64,000 nt of DNA from Desertifilum tharense IPPAS B-1220 (GCF_001746915.1 NZ_MJGC01000053.1:1-64000), one strand, 5' to 3'; shown: positions 17,185-25,985, counted from the stretch's first letter. Notes: a model not told the origin generated them from the letters alone. Numbers and translations are program-made.

Positions 17185-18195
17185 ATGACTAGACGAGAAT
17201 TGCGGTGGTTGCTCTTAACTGGGTTAATGTTATTAACCTGCTGGCAAACGATCGCCTGTGCGAGAGTGGATAACGCCGGATCTCAAACCGACTGCTATGT
17301 TGTGGAACACGCAGCGGGCGTAACCTGCGTTCCCAATACAATTCAACGCCTCGTTACCTTAGATATAGCCTCCTTGGAAAATGCGATCGCTCTCGGCGTT
17401 CAACCCGTCGGTGGTACCCTATCGGAAAGGGTTCCGGCTCATCTTCACAGAACGCTTGGGGAAACAGCCAATGTGGGCGCAGCCGGGGAACCCAATTTAG
17501 AGCAGATATTAGCCGTCAAACCCGATTTCATTATCGGTTTAGGGCATCATCAAGCCATCTATCCCCAACTCTCGCGCATTGCGCCAACGGTGCTTGTCAA
17601 CTTTGAGCATAGCGGTCAGTGGAAAGAGGTGTTTCACCAGTTTAGTCAGGTTCTCAACCGGGAAGCGATCGCCCAACAGATAATGAGTGAATATCGCGAT
17701 CGCGCTTCAGCATTGCACGAGGCGATCGAAGCTGCCAGTTCTTCCCAAGGGTTGCCTTTTCCGCCGCAAGTGTCGGTTGTGCGAATCTATCCCGACAGCA
17801 TCAACCTCTATCTACGCGATTCGTTTGTGGGAACCATTTTACAAGATGCGGGACTGGCACGACCGGAGGCTCAAAACATTTCTGCTTCTGATGCTCAACA
17901 ACGGTTTGGCAACCCTATTCAAGTCTCGATTAGTTTGGAACGCTTAGAAAAAGCCGATGGCGATGTCCTATTTGTCTGGACTGGGGAAGATACCTCACAA
18001 GCCAGTCAAGCCGCGCGAGAAAACTTAAACCGCTTGAAGGCTAATCCCCTATGGCAACAACTCAAAGCGATGCAAACGCAGCGCGTCTATCTGGTTCCCG
18101 ACTACTGGATCGGGTGGGGACCGATTATCGCTAAAGCTACAATTGACGACTTGTTGAAATACTTAGTAGAGCAAAAACCCAAAAATTCCGTTTAG
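17185..18195 (+). CDS. FecB-type siderophore-binding lipoprotein 2
   Basis: 336 residues from ATG 17185, with GGAGG at 17173-17177. A long signal sequence ends in lipobox TIAC (Cys25). The class III binding-protein fold is shown by QRLVTLDIASLENAIALGVQPVGG, LEQILAVKPDFIIGLGHHQAIYPQL and DVLFVWTGED. It should deliver the ligand of receptor 2 to the inner membrane. The C-terminus (KPKNSV) and its TAG stop lie inside the first box of the operator before the ABC gene at 18836, the same overlap seen at the AraC 2 gene. Similarity to lipoprotein 1 shows module duplication. Confidence 0.92.
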   Translation: MTRRELRWLLLTGLMLLTCWQTIACARVDNAGSQTDCYVVEHAAGVTCVPNTIQRLVTLDIASLENAIALGVQPVGGTLSERVPAHLHRTLGETANVGAAGEPNLEQILAVKPDFIIGLGHHQAIYPQLSRIAPTVLVNFEHSGQWKEVFHQFSQVLNREAIAQQIMSEYRDRASALHEAIEAASSSQGLPFPPQVSVVRIYPDSINLYLRDSFVGTILQDAGLARPEAQNISASDAQQRFGNPIQVSISLERLEKADGDVLFVWTGEDTSQASQAARENLNRLKANPLWQQLKAMQTQRVYLVPDYWIGWGPIIAKATIDDLLKYLVEQKPKNSV

Positions 18196-18260
18196 GAGCC
18201 AAAAAACTCCCGCTAGGAGCCAAAAACGGCTTACATCAGAGTTGGACTTTACGATATTCT
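18186..18260 (+). promoter_or_regulatory. Paired operator and -10 upstream of ABC half 2
   Basis: TTCCGTTTAG (18186-18195, containing the stop codon of the lipoprotein gene) and CTCCCGCTAG (18207-18216) are spaced 21 bp and each follows an A tract. A -10-like TATTCT lies at 18255-18260, 39 bp beyond the second box, matching the 38 bp at the receptor promoters. No good Fur-like palindrome follows, so this promoter may answer only to the activator. Confidence 0.6.
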
Positions 18261-18835
18261 GAACGTTCGGGTTATGCCGATTCCTTGCTTTTTTAGCCCC
18301 AGTTTGCTGACCAATCTTCTGTTTTAGGTTGGATCGAGTTCGATCCAACCTATGACAGAAGGAAGGGTTCAGGAATTCGAGCGGGAGAATCCCTAGGGGA
18401 ATCGCCCTCTCACCTCAACCCCCTTCTGGGCTACTCAGTGGCGTACAGAACCCAAATTTTCAGCTTTTTGGTCATTCCCCGCGCTGACGCAATGCTGTTA
18501 TGGCGTTTTTTGATGGGAGGAGAGACACCTTCGTCAGTCGCATAGCTTGGGTTGAGGTTCAAAACCCAACCCTGGCTGCTGTTGGATGACGCTAACGCCA
18601 ATCCAACCGACGCGACTCATAGGACTTTCAGCCGTGAGTGTCAGTCAATCCGGATCGATCCTCCTAAATCTCCCTTCGTCAGGGGGACGAGAGCGTACTT
18701 TATGGATCTGAAAACGGCTGTACCGGGGGAATGAACAGGGGATGAAACAGCCTGAAAAGGCTTGCGGATCGGGGGTGAGGCGGATCGCTCGATCGTCAAT
18801 GAGTTTCCCTCGATCGATGTTAACGCGGCTTTTTT
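18261..18835. other. Long gene-free leader region with palindromes
   Basis: About 575 bp without a supportable gene lie between the inferred promoter and the ABC gene. They contain a near-perfect palindrome, TAGGTTGGATCGA (18325-18337) with TCGATCCAACCTA (18340-18352), and fragments of the GTTGGGTT repeat family at 18545-18610. If the promoter at 18255 drives the ABC gene, this is a very long untranslated leader. Alternatively the region is decayed DNA and the ABC gene has a closer promoter. Confidence 0.5.
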
Positions 18836-20587
18836 ATGCAAATTCCCCTTCAGCAATATGGAGCGCTTTTAGCAGATTATCTCAAGCCACAATGGGGCGC
18901 AGTTGTGGGCTTAACGATCGCGCTTTTGACTAGCATTGCGCTGCAAATTATCAATCCGCAAATTCTCAGTTATTTTATCGATACGATCTTTACCGGAGGC
19001 GAAGCGCGATCGCTCCCTTGGGCTGCACTGGCGTTTAGTGCGATCGCTTTTCTAACGCAAGTCTTCTCACTCAGCGCCACCTATTGGGGCGAAACGGTTG
19101 CTTGGACTGCCACAAATGCGCTGCGATCTGACTTGGTTGCCCATTGTCTCCAACTCGACTTATCGTTCCATAAGGCTCACACGCCAGGAGAATTGCTAGA
19201 GCGGGTAGATGGCGATGTCAATGCTTTGTCGCGATTTTTCTCGCAGTTAGTGATTCATGTCTTCGGTAACGGTATTCTCTTAATCGGCATTCTAGTGGTT
19301 TTGTGGTTTGAGAACCCCTTTGCGGGGATGAGTCTCACCCTATTCGCCGGGGTGGCGCTATCGGTGTTATTGGGGTTGCGTTCTGGTGCGATCGCGCCTT
19401 GGGCCGAATATCGTCAAATTAGCGCCGAATTTTATGGCACATTGAGCGAACAAATTTCTGGACGCGAAGACCTCTGTGCGAATGGTGCAGTTCCCTACGT
19501 AATGTATCGGTTTTATGCCTTGTTGCAACGCTGGCTTCCGGTTTATCACCAGGCCCGGTTTGCCAGTACGGTACTGTGGTTTAGCAGCGTGGGCTTATTT
19601 ACCCTGGGAAATGCGATCGCCCTCACTCTTTCTGCCTATTTGTGGCAGCAAAACGCGATTACGATTGGCACCGCTTACCTCATTTTTCACTACACCAATC
19701 TGCTCTCGCAACCCATCGAACGCATTCGCGAAGAACTCGAACAACTGCAACAGGTAGAAGCCAGCATCTATCGCATCCGCGAGTTATTGAGTATCCAGCC
19801 TCGTTTAAAGCAATCAGTGGGCGTACCGCTACCCTCAACAGCTTGTGCAGTCACCTTTGAAAACGTGTACTTTCGCTATCAGGGTCAAAACCCAGACGAG
19901 TGGACGCTACACAATGTCTCGTTTTCACTTCCCCCCAGTCAAGTCTTAGGCATTCTGGGGAGAACGGGAAGCGGTAAAAGTACGATCGCCCGTTTGCTAT
20001 TGCGATTTTACGATATTCAATCGGGTGAAATTCGGTTAGGAGAGGGCGCGATCGCTAAAACTTGTCTGTCTCAACTCCGCCAGCGCGTCGGCTTAGTTAC
20101 CCAAGATGTGCAGTTATTTCAAGCCAGCATTCGAGATAATCTCACCTTTTTCGATCCGCACATTAGCGATACTGTGATTCTGGAAGCAATGGAAACGCTG
20201 TTGTTAAGTCCCTGGTTAAAGTCGCTTCCCAACGGACTCAATACGCAACTGGGGGCCGAGAGTAGCGGACTTTCCGCCGGACAAGCCCAGTTACTGGCTT
20301 TAGTGCGCGTTTTTCTCAAAAATCCCAGTTTAGTGATTTTAGATGAAGCCTCGTCTCGCCTTGATCCCCAAACGGAAGCTCTTTTAGAACGGGCTATCGA
20401 TCGACTGTTGAGCAACCGGACGGGGATTATTATTGCCCATCGCTTGCAGACCTTGAAACGAGCCGATCGCATCCTAATTTTAGAGCAAGGCAAGGTTGTG
20501 GAATATGGCGATCGCCAAACCTTACTCTCTCAAAGTCAATCTCAGTTTGCCCAATGGCTCAATGCTCAAACTATTGAGCGTCCTTGA
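18836..20587 (+). CDS. Exporter-fold ABC half-transporter, subunit 2 (LSAGQ signature)
   Basis: 583 residues. Six membrane helices (about 1-310) are fused to an ATPase domain. Walker A is GRTGSGKS at 375-382, the Q-loop VTQDVQLF, Walker B LVILDE with intact catalytic Glu504, and the H-loop IAHRL. The signature is LSAGQ at 479-483 rather than LSGGQ. In a heterodimer, this altered signature would face the Walker A/B site of the 6084 subunit, which itself lacks the catalytic Glu; both defects then lie in one degenerate site while the other stays active. The start at ATG 18836 has no clear ribosome site. It closes the siderophore island. Confidence 0.88.
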   Translation: MQIPLQQYGALLADYLKPQWGAVVGLTIALLTSIALQIINPQILSYFIDTIFTGGEARSLPWAALAFSAIAFLTQVFSLSATYWGETVAWTATNALRSDLVAHCLQLDLSFHKAHTPGELLERVDGDVNALSRFFSQLVIHVFGNGILLIGILVVLWFENPFAGMSLTLFAGVALSVLLGLRSGAIAPWAEYRQISAEFYGTLSEQISGREDLCANGAVPYVMYRFYALLQRWLPVYHQARFASTVLWFSSVGLFTLGNAIALTLSAYLWQQNAITIGTAYLIFHYTNLLSQPIERIREELEQLQQVEASIYRIRELLSIQPRLKQSVGVPLPSTACAVTFENVYFRYQGQNPDEWTLHNVSFSLPPSQVLGILGRTGSGKSTIARLLLRFYDIQSGEIRLGEGAIAKTCLSQLRQRVGLVTQDVQLFQASIRDNLTFFDPHISDTVILEAMETLLLSPWLKSLPNGLNTQLGAESSGLSAGQAQLLALVRVFLKNPSLVILDEASSRLDPQTEALLERAIDRLLSNRTGIIIAHRLQTLKRADRILILEQGKVVEYGDRQTLLSQSQSQFAQWLNAQTIERP

Positions 20588-20653
20588 GGTAGCTCATATT
20601 CTTCTGAGAACAGGTTTGGCACAGTAGAACTATCGGCTACTGGGAAACCAACC

Positions 20654-21436
20654 ATGACTCCATCAACCCTGAATTTACAAACCGCTAGCGCTCATCAAGT
20701 GATGGCGGCGGCGGGTAAGAAAATTTTGCGTCCGGGTGGTAAGGCTGCAACGCTTCAACTGTGCCAGTGGGCGCAATTTCAGCCGGGGGAAACTGTTTTA
20801 GAACTGGCTGCCAGTTTTGGTTATAGCGCGATCGCTCTGGCTCAACAATACGGCGTTCGGGTGGTGGGCGTTGAAAAAAATCCCGAAAGTGTCGCCCGCG
20901 CCCGTGTCAATATTCAAGCTGCGGGTTTGAGCGATCGCGTTGAAGTCATTGAAGGGGATATTTTTCATTTAGAACGCATTCCCGGACAATTTGATTGCGT
21001 GCTAGCTGAAGCCATTCTAACGATGCAATCCCCTCTAGGGAAAGCGAAGGTTTTACAAGGGATTTGCGATCGCCTCAAGCCAGGAGGACGGTTTCTTTCC
21101 CATGAGTTGCTGGCGCGTGCGAGTCAAACCGAAATTCACCAAGCCTTAGCCGCAGCCCTGCGCGTCAATTCTACTCCCCTATCGGAACAAGAGTGGATTG
21201 AGTTGTGCCAAACTACCGGGTTTGAGGTGGTACAACGCCAAACTGGGGCGATGGAACTGCTGAACCCCACTCGCATTATCCAGGATGAAGGATGGGTAGA
21301 TGCGAGCAAGTTTTTCTGGAACGTACTGACTCAACCCGGTTTGCGCGATCGCCTCTTCGCGATCCGGCGCGTCTTTAAGCAGTACGAACGGGAATTAGGC
21401 TACCTGATTTTATCTGCTGAACGGAAGTCAATTTAG
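20654..21436 (+). CDS. Class I SAM-dependent methyltransferase
   Basis: 260 residues. SAM motif I is VLELAASFGYSAIALA (about 49-64), with the acidic residue of motif II in VVGVEKNPESVARAR and motif post-I near VIEGDIFHL. LKPGGRFLSHEL matches motif III. There is no signal peptide. The substrate cannot be predicted; it is not a clear ubiquinone or tRNA methylase. Ten bp separate it from the cupin gene, which has its own ribosome site, so they are a two-gene operon. The pair follows the ABC half-transporter in the same direction and might tailor or detoxify a small molecule, but this is context only. Confidence 0.85.
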   Translation: MTPSTLNLQTASAHQVMAAAGKKILRPGGKAATLQLCQWAQFQPGETVLELAASFGYSAIALAQQYGVRVVGVEKNPESVARARVNIQAAGLSDRVEVIEGDIFHLERIPGQFDCVLAEAILTMQSPLGKAKVLQGICDRLKPGGRFLSHELLARASQTEIHQALAAALRVNSTPLSEQEWIELCQTTGFEVVQRQTGAMELLNPTRIIQDEGWVDASKFFWNVLTQPGLRDRLFAIRRVFKQYERELGYLILSAERKSI

Positions 21437-21446
21437 GAGAAAAGTT

Positions 21447-21797
21447 ATGAATACCCCGACAGTGCGATCGCAAAGCCTCTCCCCAGGAGAATCGCTCGTT
21501 GCTCAACTCCAAGACAAAATTGAGTATGCAGAAACAGGCGTACTCAGCAAAGTCCTGCTCAAGGTTCCCAGTTGTCAATACACGCTCTTTTGTCTAGCGG
21601 CGGGTACAGATATTACCGAACACACCTCAACGCGGAATGCTGTTATCTATGTCCTTGAAGGACAAGGAACCCTAACTCTAGAAGGAAAAGAGATACCCTT
21701 AGAACCTAGTGTATTTATCTTTATGCCCGCTAATGCCCCCCACGCCCTGAAAGCAGAGGCTAATTTAGCCTTTCTCCTCACCTTGTCTGAGGGTTAG
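21447..21797 (+). CDS. Cupin-domain protein
   Basis: 116 residues forming one cupin barrel. Motif 1 includes EHTSTRNAVIYVLEGQGTLTLEG (His59, Glu71) and motif 2 is FMPANAPHAL (His99). Motif 1 lacks one of the usual His residues, so the metal site may be weakened. TTAGGAGA precedes the start codon. Small single-domain cupins act as enzymes or ligand sensors; the substrate is unknown. It is co-transcribed with the methyltransferase upstream. After its stop the DNA becomes low-complexity repeat, marking the end of the island. Confidence 0.85.
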   Translation: MNTPTVRSQSLSPGESLVAQLQDKIEYAETGVLSKVLLKVPSCQYTLFCLAAGTDITEHTSTRNAVIYVLEGQGTLTLEGKEIPLEPSVFIFMPANAPHALKAEANLAFLLTLSEG

Positions 21798-22060
21798 GAG
21801 GATGGGGGGATGGGGAGATGGGGAGATGGGGAGATGGGGAGATGGGGGGAGGAAGTTAAACTCCCCTTTTTTAGGGCGCAGTTCGGGAATTTAGTAACCT
21901 AACAGCAGCCAGGGTTGTGTTGGGTTTCGTACCTCAACCCAACCTACACGATTATCTTGATTGTTAGTCAACCAGGAAATCTTTTTAAATCCCCCATTTG
22001 GCGGGGGACTTTGACTCCGGTTCCCCCCTTTTGTAAGGGGGGTTAGGGGGGATCAAAACC
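21798..22060. repeat. Cluster of three intergenic repeat types
   Basis: G-rich GGGGAGATGGGGAGATGG units (21800-21848) come first. A GTTGGGTTTCGTACCTCAACCCAACCTAC palindrome copy (about 21917-21948) follows. Last is a CCCCCATTTGGCGGGGG / GGTTCCCCCCTTTTGTAAGGGGGG palindrome block (about 21990-22056) related to that at 58677-58745. No gene is seen between the cupin gene and rsgA. Confidence 0.7.
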
Positions 22061-22129
22061 TAGTAGAACAATACTAGAAAACCTTTGTTTCCTGTGGATT
22101 CCCAAGAATGGGGAAGTGCGTCAATACAG

Positions 22130-23164
22130 CTAACCCTTGGGATTTTTTCGCAGGGCTTTATGGATTTTTTTCCATTTTTCTTTTTCTACTAAAGCGGCTT
22201 TTTTGTTTTGTCGTTGATGAGCATACGCTAACTCTTGTTGCAGTTTTTGGTAACTGGCAAAGCGGTGTTGGCTCAGAGTTCCTTCTAAGAGGGCTTGTTG
22301 CACGGCACAGCCTGGTTCTGTATCATGTTGGCAATCGCGAAAACGACACAAACGGGCGAGTTTGTCAATATCAGAAAAGGTTTCTTGCAATCCTTCTTCA
22401 CCCTGCCAAAACTGGATTTCTCGCATTCCGGGAGTATCGATTAATAAACCTCCAGAGGGGAGAACAATTAATTCGCGATGGGTGGTTGTGTGTCTCCCCC
22501 GCGCATCTTTGCGGAGGGAATTGACGGCTTGCATTTCTTGTTGGGCGAGTTGATTAGTAATCGTCGATTTGCCCACGCCAGAAGAACCGATTAAAGCGAC
22601 TGTTTTCCCGAATTCTAGATAAGGCAATAAGGCTTCAAGCCCTTGTTTGTTCAAGGCGCTAATGCAAATAATGGGGACGCCCAAAGCAATTGTTTCTAGT
22701 TCTGCTTGATATTGTTCTAGATTGGGGCATAAATCGGCTTTATTTAAGATAATGACAGGCGTTGCGCCGCTTTCCCAAATTAAGACCAAATAGCGCTCAA
22801 TTCTTCTGAGGTTAAAATCTCGATCTAAGCCAGAAACGAGAAAGATGGTGTCGATGTTGGTAGCAATAATTTGCTCGTCCGTTTGAGTTCCGGCGATTTT
22901 GCGGGATAGCTTACTCTTTCTGGGCAAAATATCGTAGATTTTCGCTTGTTTCTCGCCAATAACAACCCAATCTCCTACGGCTGGAAAGGAGTTTTGGTAA
23001 TGCATTCTGCCGCTAATTTCGGCGGATATTTCTCCCGATTGGCTGGAGATGATATAGCGATTTTTCTGCTGTTGAATGACTCGACCTGCGGTGTAGCCTT
23101 GTTCTTGGTACGCGCTAAAGTTATCAGCGAAAAAATGATTCCAGCCTAAAGATTCTAAGTTCAC
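22130..23164 (-). CDS. rsgA: Ribosome small-subunit-dependent GTPase RsgA
   Basis: 344 residues, a circularly permuted GTPase that helps late maturation of the 30S subunit. An N-terminal OB fold (about 1-90) precedes the G4 motif NKAD (141-144), G1 GSSGVGKST (193-201) and G3 DTPG (243-246), so G4 comes before G1, which is diagnostic. The C-terminal zinc site is Cys273, Cys278, His280 and Cys286 ([14 protein letters not shown]). The start is GTG 23164 with GAGG upstream. A 15-codon open frame with a good ribosome site lies about 100 bp upstream on the same strand. Confidence 0.95.
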   Translation of the reverse strand: MNLESLGWNHFFADNFSAYQEQGYTAGRVIQQQKNRYIISSQSGEISAEISGRMHYQNSFPAVGDWVVIGEKQAKIYDILPRKSKLSRKIAGTQTDEQIIATNIDTIFLVSGLDRDFNLRRIERYLVLIWESGATPVIILNKADLCPNLEQYQAELETIALGVPIICISALNKQGLEALLPYLEFGKTVALIGSSGVGKSTITNQLAQQEMQAVNSLRKDARGRHTTTHRELIVLPSGGLLIDTPGMREIQFWQGEEGLQETFSDIDKLARLCRFRDCQHDTEPGCAVQQALLEGTLSQHRFASYQKLQQELAYAHQRQNKKAALVEKEKWKKIHKALRKNPKG

Positions 23165-23266
23165 TTTTAGTTACCTCAATGCTTGCGATTGCGTGCCGCA
23201 ACGCTCGCAGAGGAACGTTCTCGATCTCAGAATTGAATAAATCGAAAAACATTGGAGGTTGCGGAA

Positions 23267-23314
23267 TTATGAAGGGATATGAGTAACGGTCTGAAGGGTG
23301 ACAAGCTCTTTCAT
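23267..23314 (-). CDS. Candidate 15-residue leader or remnant ORF
   Basis: ATG 23314 opens a 15-codon frame (MKELVTLQTVTHIPS, then TAA). It has AGGAG 8-9 nt upstream and a 17-bp palindrome 34 bp further up. It precedes rsgA on the same strand. It could be a leader peptide, a small protein, or the truncated start of a lost antitoxin gene, since palindromes of this type are common before toxin-antitoxin genes. Translation is not demonstrated. Confidence 0.3.
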   Translation of the reverse strand: MKELVTLQTVTHIPS

Positions 23315-23347
23315 ATTGTTTGCTCCTGTTAGGGCGATCGCATTCAA

Positions 23348-23364
23348 TGTAGTATTGTACTACA
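23348..23364. promoter_or_regulatory. Operator-like palindrome TGTAGTA-N3-TACTACA
   Basis: TGTAGTATTGTACTACA is symmetric in seven bases of each arm. It sits between the oppositely transcribed rsgA side and the hybrid kinase gene. Palindromes with TGTA/TACA arms bind BlaI/CopY-type and antitoxin repressors, but no such gene is in the window. Confidence 0.4.
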
Positions 23365-23618
23365 ATTCATCGATAGATGACGATTTAATCCATAATCTTA
23401 ATCTTTAGAGACATGAGGAAAACTGTGAGGAGCGAAAATCGCATCATTGCCCGGTCAAATTGTTATCATAATCTGGACTAAGGGAAAGAAAACCCATTGG
23501 ACTAGGTAGATGTATTCATTAGAGTTGTCGCGCGAATCTTCGTGGGGAGCAATAGTGAACGTCCTTTTAGGCAAAGCCAGAGTAATCTTTTTCCCCAACA
23601 TTCGCCGCAGCGCAGCCT

Positions 23619-25985
23619 ATGAATAATCTATGGCGGAAAATCGAGTCAATTCAGACGGAAGGGTTGAGGCTTGCTAGCCAACAACCTACTTCTATCAATG
23701 AGTATTCTCACCCCCCCAATACCAATAGCCGGATGCTGTCCTTAAGGTGGTATTTAGTGTTACTGGTTGCCGGAACCTTAGTACCCGTAATGTTATTCGC
23801 CGTTACAGTTGTTTATCAACTCTCGCGCCAAGAGCAAGCGGCTTCAGAACGACGCATCCTTCTCGCGGCCCGCAACCTCGCCACCGCCGTAGACCGAGAA
23901 CTGTCCAGCACCACTCGGACGCTTCAGGCCCTAACCGCCTTAGAATCCCTCACCTCAAACGATCTGGAAGCCTTTCATCAGGAAGCCATGCAAGTCGTCC
24001 AGACGCAAGCCTCTTGGGTGACAATCATTCTGATCTCCCCAGACGGTCAGCAACTCGTCAACACGCTACAACCCTTCGGTCAACCTTTGCCCCAAGCCTC
24101 AGAACGAGATAGCTTGCAACAGGTGGTAACAACCAATCAGCCTGCAATTGGGAATTTTTCGCCCTCTATCCTCAAGCGCAACTTATCCGGCGTTCCCGTC
24201 CGCATTCCGGTGATCCGAGAGGGTCAGCTTCAGTATATCCTCACCGCCATCCTCAATCAGGCGGCGATCGCCCAAGTGGTACAAGCCCAAACCAGCATTG
24301 AGGGCGAGTGGACGCGCACCATCGTAGACGGTTTAGGGGTTGTCGTTGCCCGCACCCGCGAACCCGAACGCTTTGTCGGTCAACGCGGTACGCCTTCCTT
24401 TCTCCAGCGCATTACCCAATCCAAGGAGAGCATTTACCGAGATACAACCTTAGACAACATCAGCGTCTATATTGCCTTCAGTCAGATTGGCAACTCCCCT
24501 TGGACAGCAGCCGTTACAGTTCCCGTGGATGTCATTCAAAGCCCCACCCGGCAAGCAATGAGGCTAGCTGTGGGTTCGGGTTTTGCCCTGCTTTTAGTCA
24601 GCGGTATCGGCGCTTTTATCCTCTCGCGGCAAATTTCGCGCAGCATTACCTTAGCAGCCGACGCGGCGGCAGCCCTAGCAAAGGGGGAACATCCTCAAGT
24701 GAGTTCGCTATCGATCCGAGAGGTGGTCTTTCTCGGTCAGTCTCTCGAATTTGCCGCGAATCTGCTGTCGCAGCGGGAACGGGAACGGGCGGAAAACTTG
24801 CGACGGGCAGAAGCGGCTAGGGAGGAAGCGGAGGCGGCTAACCGCATTAAAGATGAGTTTTTAACGGTGTTATCCCACGAGTTGCGAACGCCTCTCAATC
24901 CGATTCTAGGGTGGTCTCAATTGCTCCGTAGAGGCAAGTTAGATGCGACCATGACTGCGACGGCGTTAGAAACGATTGAGCGTAATGCGAAGTTGCAAAC
25001 CCAACTGATTGAGGATTTGTTGGATGTTTCCCGGATTTTGAAGGGGAAGCTGGCGCTGAATATGGCTCCGGTGAATTTAGCCTCGACGATTGAAGCGGCG
25101 ATCGCAACGGTAGAATTGGCAGCAGAAGCCAAGTCTATCAAGGTGCAAACTCAGTTCCCTCCGGTTGCGGTACAGGTGCTAGGGGATGCGGCTCGCCTTC
25201 AGCAGGTCATCTGGAATTTAGTCAGCAATGCGGTGAAGTTTACACCCCCTGGGGGACAGGTGGAGGTGCAGTTGGGGCGCGTTGATTCAATGGTTCAAAT
25301 TCGGGTTTGCGATACGGGTAAGGGCATTCACCCCGATTTTCTGCCCTATGTTTTTGAGTATTTCCGCCAGCAAGATAGTACGACGACGCGCCAATTTGGG
25401 GGTTTGGGGTTGGGGTTAGCTATTGTGCGGCATTTGGTGGAACTGCATGGGGGAACGGTGCAAGCCGAGAGTTTGGGAGAGGGGCAAGGGGCAACGTTTA
25501 CGGTAAGTTTGCCTCTATTGCAGGTAGAAGGGGTGCGGGAAAGGATGAATGGAGGGGAAGGGGGCGATCGCAATGGCGAATCTTTGCTTCTCAAAGACTT
25601 GCGCGTTTTGCTGGTGGATGATGATGCGGATACGCGAGATTTTTTGAGCTTTACTTTAACGCAGAATCAGGCAATTGTGACGGCGGTGGGTTCTGCTCGC
25701 GAGGCGTTGGCTGCGATCGCGCAAGCCTCATTTGATGTGTTAATTAGCGATATTGGGATGCCAGGGATGAATGGCTATCAATTGATACAGGCGATTCGGG
25801 CGCGGGGTTCTGCCCCTAACGCGCAACTGAAGGCGATCGCGCTGACAGCCTATGCGGGGGAGACGAACCAAGAGCAAGCGCTGCGGGCGGGCTTTCAGCG
25901 TCATCTGGCGAAGCCGATAGAATCCGATCTGCTGGTCAGCGTTATCCTAGATTTAGTTTCCGCTCCCGCGCGCGATCGCCTCTAA
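23619..25985 (+). CDS. Hybrid sensor histidine kinase with extracellular sensor
   Basis: 788 residues. Helix 1 (about 41-68) is followed by a periplasmic domain of about 240 residues that looks like a double Cache sensor, helix 2 (about 316-338) and HAMP. A coiled segment (ERERAENLRRAEAAREEAEAANRI) leads to HisKA with His420 in VLSHELRTPLN. HATPase boxes are NLVSNAVKFT and GGLGLGLAIVRHLVELHGG. A C-terminal receiver has Asp711 in LISDIGMPGMNG. Phosphate can therefore pass to an internal receiver; no output domain follows. Its 3' end overlaps the convergent Crp-family gene by 33 bp, so the two transcripts are antisense at their ends. Confidence 0.92.
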   Translation: MNNLWRKIESIQTEGLRLASQQPTSINEYSHPPNTNSRMLSLRWYLVLLVAGTLVPVMLFAVTVVYQLSRQEQAASERRILLAARNLATAVDRELSSTTRTLQALTALESLTSNDLEAFHQEAMQVVQTQASWVTIILISPDGQQLVNTLQPFGQPLPQASERDSLQQVVTTNQPAIGNFSPSILKRNLSGVPVRIPVIREGQLQYILTAILNQAAIAQVVQAQTSIEGEWTRTIVDGLGVVVARTREPERFVGQRGTPSFLQRITQSKESIYRDTTLDNISVYIAFSQIGNSPWTAAVTVPVDVIQSPTRQAMRLAVGSGFALLLVSGIGAFILSRQISRSITLAADAAAALAKGEHPQVSSLSIREVVFLGQSLEFAANLLSQRERERAENLRRAEAAREEAEAANRIKDEFLTVLSHELRTPLNPILGWSQLLRRGKLDATMTATALETIERNAKLQTQLIEDLLDVSRILKGKLALNMAPVNLASTIEAAIATVELAAEAKSIKVQTQFPPVAVQVLGDAARLQQVIWNLVSNAVKFTPPGGQVEVQLGRVDSMVQIRVCDTGKGIHPDFLPYVFEYFRQQDSTTTRQFGGLGLGLAIVRHLVELHGGTVQAESLGEGQGATFTVSLPLLQVEGVRERMNGGEGGDRNGESLLLKDLRVLLVDDDADTRDFLSFTLTQNQAIVTAVGSAREALAAIAQASFDVLISDIGMPGMNGYQLIQAIRARGSAPNAQLKAIALTAYAGETNQEQALRAGFQRHLAKPIESDLLVSVILDLVSAPARDRL

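Noticed and set aside
21798..21848. G-rich tandem units considered as a CRISPR or variable-number repeat array
   Set aside because: Units are too short, with no spacers; it belongs to the intergenic low-complexity family.
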